DNA of 64,000 bases from Alistipes putredinis (lineage in GTDB: Bacteria > Bacteroidota > Bacteroidia > Bacteroidales > Rikenellaceae): contig CP091730.1 in assembly GCA_022009915.1 (NCBI GenBank), forward strand, positions 434,001 through 498,000, read 5' to 3'. Positions 61,237-64,000 of this stretch are shown piece by piece. The position numbers and the translations under genes are program-made. The notes under the pieces are model-generated. The model had not been told where the DNA came from. It ran no database searches and saw only the letters and a list, made by a program, of their open reading frames with translations. Positions within the stretch are counted from its first letter, which is position 1; each line of letters starts with the position of its first letter.

Positions 61237-62456
61237 GACAAATCCGATTTGGAAACCGCTTTTCGGACGGTAAATTTAGCGATAAAAAAGTTTATTGCAA
61301 CAAACACGGCAACGATGCACAGCAAATCCGCCGGCTCGATTACCACCGGATAGCTCTCTATGAGAAACGTCCGGGCAGGAATGCGGACCACGCCCAACCA
61401 TTTCTGAATAAGGCACACGAGCACCCCTACGGCCAGACCTCCCGCAGCTCCCGCGCCGCTTATCATCATGCCCTGCCACAGGAACACGCGCCGGATGAAC
61501 CGCGGAGTACATCCCAGCGCCGACATGGTCGCTATGCTCCGGCGCTTGTCGATAACGAGCATTATGAGCGAGCCGACAATCGAAAACGAGGCTATGAGCA
61601 ACACCATTGCGGCAATGAAGAAAATGCCCCACTTCTCGTAAACCATTATCCGATATACGGACGGCTTTTGCATGTATCTGTCCAGCACCTTAAAATCATC
61701 CCCCGCCACCGCGGCGATACGTTCCATGGCCCTGACTGGGGACGCTCCCTGCCGAAGGGCAATCATCAGAGCCGAAGCGCGGCCTTCGTAATCGAACAGC
61801 CGCTGTGCGAAATCAATCGTGGTAACTACATACTGCCCGTCAGTCTCCGCATCCAGAGCGAAAACGCCCGCTGGGTATGCCTCTCCGGAGGAGAATGCCG
61901 CCACGGGAACGATGGGCGAATAGTGTCCTCTGCGCGGGGCGTAGAACCGCAGAGGATCGTAAAAGCTCGTCCTTACACCGAGCCGGTAGGCTATGCCCTG
62001 TCCTACCACCGCCTGTTCCAGTTCGCCGTGCCGCAACTCCGTGCCGCCGCGGACAATCATCTCCTCCATGGGAATCACGCGGAAAAAATTCCCGTCCACG
62101 CCGCGGACAGTCGCCGTAATCTGCGAACCGCGGTACTCCAACAATGCGGCATCGTCCAGCACGACACTCACCGCCTCGACCTCCGGCAGCGCGGCAATCG
62201 CCGCCGTATCTATCGCCGAGACGTCGAACACCTTGCCGACAGCGGGCCGAACCAGAATCTCGGGGTCGAAATTCCGGTACATGGCACTGACCAGCGTCTC
62301 GAATCCGTTGAATACGGACATCAGAATCACCATCGCCGCAACCGGTATGCCGACGGCCACGGCACTCACCATCGAAACGATGTTAATCACGGAGTGCGAC
62401 TTGCCGGAGAACAGAAACCGGCGGGCGAAGAAGATTTCGAGTCCGCGCATAAACAA
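61233..62456 (-). CDS. LolC/LolE-type lipoprotein-releasing ABC transporter permease
   Basis: Intact, 407 residues. One N-terminal membrane segment (INIVSMVSAVAVGIPVAAMVIL, after FARRFLFSG) precedes a large periplasmic MacB-like domain. Three C-terminal segments follow (GIFFIAAMVLLIASFSIVGS; GMMISGAGAAGGLAVGVLVC; DLLCIVAVFVAINFFIAKF), as in LolC/LolE. Bacteroidetes usually use one such permease with LolD to extract lipoproteins. No lolD-like ATPase is adjacent. It lies 5 bases after rbfA. Confidence 0.87.
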   Translation of the reverse strand: MFMRGLEIFFARRFLFSGKSHSVINIVSMVSAVAVGIPVAAMVILMSVFNGFETLVSAMYRNFDPEILVRPAVGKVFDVSAIDTAAIAALPEVEAVSVVLDDAALLEYRGSQITATVRGVDGNFFRVIPMEEMIVRGGTELRHGELEQAVVGQGIAYRLGVRTSFYDPLRFYAPRRGHYSPIVPVAAFSSGEAYPAGVFALDAETDGQYVVTTIDFAQRLFDYEGRASALMIALRQGASPVRAMERIAAVAGDDFKVLDRYMQKPSVYRIMVYEKWGIFFIAAMVLLIASFSIVGSLIMLVIDKRRSIATMSALGCTPRFIRRVFLWQGMMISGAGAAGGLAVGVLVCLIQKWLGVVRIPARTFLIESYPVVIEPADLLCIVAVFVAINFFIAKFTVRKAVSKSDLS

Positions 62457-62460
62457 GGGA

Positions 62461-62803
62461 CTAATCCTCCTTCAACAGATTGTCTATGTTCCGGATGTAT
62501 TCGAGCGAATCGTCGAGGAAGAACGACAGTTCTGGCACTATGCGCATCTGGTTGCGTATTCTGTCGCCCAGAGCGCGGCGGATGAAGCGGCCGTGCTGCT
62601 CCAAAAGAGCCATGGCCTGCTCGTGTTTCTCGAACGGGAACACGCTCAGATACACCTTCGCATAGCTCAAATCCGGACTTACGCGGACGGCCGTAACCGA
62701 GAGCATCAGGCCCCGAAACAACTCCGCGGCCTCGCGTATGAATATTTCTGCTCAGGTCTTTCTGCAACTGACGCGCTATTTTTTGCTGACGTGTGGAATC
62801 CAT
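62461..62803 (-). CDS. rbfA: Ribosome-binding factor A (one apparent frameshift)
   Basis: RbfA assists maturation of the 30S subunit. The repaired protein reads MDSTRQQKIARQLQKDLSRI, then REAAELFRGLMLSVTAVRVS and PDLSYAKVYLSVFPFEKHEQ, with the C-terminal IRNQMRIVPELSFFLDDSLE matching the family's KH-like fold end (R-P-L-F--D-S). One extra A near 62750 breaks the frame. About 114 residues, normal for RbfA. Confidence 0.9.
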
Positions 62804-62829
62804 ACCCCTAACTAATTGATTTTTAATAT

Positions 62830-63600
62830 TCATGAACTCGTTTTTTTCTCGGCCTCGCGCAACGCCTTGCGGTTGGGGTTCTGCGCAGCGGCGGAGCGAG
62901 AATCCCGCCCTTGCCCAAACGCACCCAGACGCCGAACGTTATGAAAAGATTGTCCAGCTCCGACCGCAGAGGGTTGGCCGAATATTTGGTCCGGTTGCGC
63001 AGTATGTCCGAGAAACCGTAATAATACCTCGCCGAGGCGCAAAACTCGACCCTGCCGGCAAACACGCTCAGTCCGCCGCCGCCGCAAAGGCCGTATCCCA
63101 TGCGGCAGTCGCGTGCCGTCATGAAGCCGTAGCGGTAGCGATCCGTCACACCGTCGCGTTTGGTTCCCGTCTCCACATACGAATCGCCGAGATTGTAGGA
63201 AAACGTGATGCCGGCTTCGATAAACACCCTCGCATGGCGGTTGAACAGATAGAAATGCGGTTGCCACAGTATCGGAACGGTTATCGAGTTTACGGTGCGC
63301 CTGTAATAAAATGGTGGAGTCCGTCCTGTTGCCGAAATAGTACATGTAGCCCCTTTGCTGGTATTCCAACTCGGCTCCCACGCCGCCGAACACCTGCTGA
63401 GGGCTGTAATATTTCCACGTAATGCCACCGGTATATCTGCCCCAGAACATGGCCGTCTCGCGTTTGGGGTAAAAACGGCCCTTGGCGCTGCCCCAGCCGC
63501 CTTTCACTCCCACGTAATGCTGTGCGGACAGCTCTGCGCCGACACCCGAGACAAGGAATGCCGCCAAAAGCACGAATATGTATCTGCATGCACGTCCCAT
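62830..63600 (-). CDS. Outer membrane beta-barrel protein, OMP_b-brl_2 type (two apparent frameshifts)
   Basis: A signal peptide (YIFVLLAAFLVSGVGAELSA) precedes barrel strands such as HYVGVKGGWGSAKGRFYPKR, FGGVGAELEYQQRGYMYYFG and RVFIEAGITFSYNLGDSYVE. One extra T near 63309 breaks the frame. A second shift near 62910 restores the natural-looking tail NPNRKALREAEKKTSS, ending at 62830; reading straight through would end at about 62823. About 255 residues. It starts 4 bases before the stop of the Big_5-like gene on the same strand. Confidence 0.72.
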   Translation of the reverse strand: MGRACRYIFVLLAAFLVSGVGAELSAQHYVGVKGGWGSAKGRFYPKRETAMFWGRYTGGITWKYYSPQQVFGGVGAELEYQQRGYMYYFGNRTDSTILLQAHRKLDNRSDTVATAFLSVQPPCEGVYRSRHHVFLQSRRFVCGDGNQTRRCDGSLPLRLHDGTRLPHGIRPLRRRRTERVCRQGRVLRLGEVLLRFLGHTAQPDQIFGQPSAVGAGQSFHNVRRLGAFGQGRDSRSAAAQNPNRKALREAEKKTSS

Positions 63601-63603
63601 AGG

Positions 63604-64000
63604 CTATTTGATTACCGTACCCACCTGCGACCTTACACCGCTCAAAGCGCTTCCGAATCCCATGCTTCCGCCGGAAGACTCGTCGCCGCCGCCTCTTTTG
63701 CGCTCGGCCTCCTGCTTGGCCTTTTCAGCCCTACGCTCGATAATGCTCCTTGCAAGCATCATGTCCTGCTGCTCGATTCTGTCTATCACGCTCTGAATCG
63801 TCTCGGGAGCGAATATCCGGTTCATATCCAAATCCACGTCCATTTCCCAGTTGGCTTTGGTGGGTATGTTCTGTTCGCCCTGCTCCGAGACGTACATACT
63901 CACGCGCTCCGGCTGCCGGCGGGCTATCAAGTCGCCGCTGTCCCAACTCGCCGTTGCCGTTCAGGTCCTCGGTTATCCGCACGCGCACCGCCCCCTCGGG
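63604..64000 (-). CDS. C-terminal part of a large Ig-like (Big_5-type) surface protein, cut by window edge
   Basis: The coding frame enters from the right edge. RVRITEDLNGNGELDSGDL is the calcium-binding-like 'D-NGNG-DTGD' element near the end of many Bacteroidetes Big_5/Ig-like proteins. RRQPERVSMYVSEQGE and KANWEMDVDLDMNRIFAPE follow. The C-terminus is a charged helix (IIERRAEKAKQEAERKRGGG) ending SQVGTVIK. One extra G near 63945 breaks the frame. Such proteins are usually secreted and up to 600 residues or more; the rest lies outside the window. Confidence 0.65.

Noticed and set aside
1..64000. Programmed frameshifting or genome-wide pseudogenisation as the explanation for broken genes
   Set aside because: Shifts hit unrelated essential genes at varied sites without slippery-site plus pseudoknot structure, and substitutions at conserved residues are not elevated; extra homopolymer bases explain them more simply.
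1..64000. CRISPR arrays, insertion sequences, integrases, phage genes or attachment sites
   Set aside because: No regularly spaced repeats, transposase or integrase motifs, or terminal inverted repeats were seen. The only tRNA (17609-17681) has no duplicated 3' end nearby.

Overview
The window reads as a chromosomal, mostly housekeeping stretch of a member of the Bacteroidetes, most likely Bacteroidales near Alistipes/Rikenellaceae. The evidence is a GC-rich coding sequence with AT-rich gaps, Bacteroidetes promoters of the type TTTG-N(18-22)-TAnnTTTG, and many families largely confined to this phylum (DUF4919, DUF3472, DUF5606, DUF1573, DUF4293, DUF4199, DUF4296, BACON and OMP beta-barrel proteins). 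I see no phage, transposon, integron, plasmid or CRISPR signature.

Layout. 1-5.3 kb: end of a BACON-clostripain lipoprotein, a DUF4919 protein, dapA and ligA (minus), then a small acidic protein. 5.4-9 kb: GNAT-type N-acyltransferase, DUF3472 protein and a methyltransferase (plus). 9-16 kb: a coiled-coil membrane protein (minus), then PfkB kinase-folB, class II ribonucleotide reductase nrdJ and an OmpA porin (plus). 16-21.5 kb: catalase and tRNA-Thr (minus), then cstA, a TPR protein, a radical SAM protein and DUF5606 (plus). 21.5-30.7 kb: a long minus-strand run of tamB, exbB-exbD-tonB, DUF1573, a deaminase-like amidohydrolase and two acetyltransferases. 30.8-37.8 kb: tsaD (plus), then clpB, ksgA and recQ (minus). 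37.9-41.6 kb: lptB-aroA-aroC and an OMP (plus). 41.7-48.9 kb (minus): a conserved unknown, corA, mqnA, a mini-MazG-like protein, dtd, a CLC channel with CBS domains, trpS, tatC and tatA. 49.4-54.2 kb: a giant HEAT/DUF1080 protein and its Tat-exported Gfo/Idh/MocA oxidoreductase. 54.3-64 kb: DUF4293, GT2, DUF4199, tsaC, M64 peptidase, folE, TM2 and DUF2752 proteins, a barrel-less amidohydrolase-like protein, DUF4296, a LolC-type permease, rbfA, an OMP and the end of a large surface protein.

Functional links. Folate/pterin (folE, folB), tRNA t6A (tsaC, tsaD), chorismate supply and use (aroA, aroC, mqnA for the futalosine menaquinone route), envelope biogenesis (tamB, lptB, lolC-type permease, exbBD-tonB) and Tat export (tatA, tatC, with a Tat-signal oxidoreductase nearby) all occur here. 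The most interesting catabolic unit is the Tat-secreted oxidoreductase followed by a HEAT-DUF1080-DUF1080 protein, which resembles known 3-keto-glycoside loci.

Caution on quality. About two thirds of the genes, including essential ones, are broken by frameshifts. Almost every one I could resolve is repaired by removing one (sometimes two) extra bases, usually in a short homopolymer. This looks like a systematic sequencing or assembly artefact, so such genes are given their full reconstructed span and should not be read as pseudogenes.
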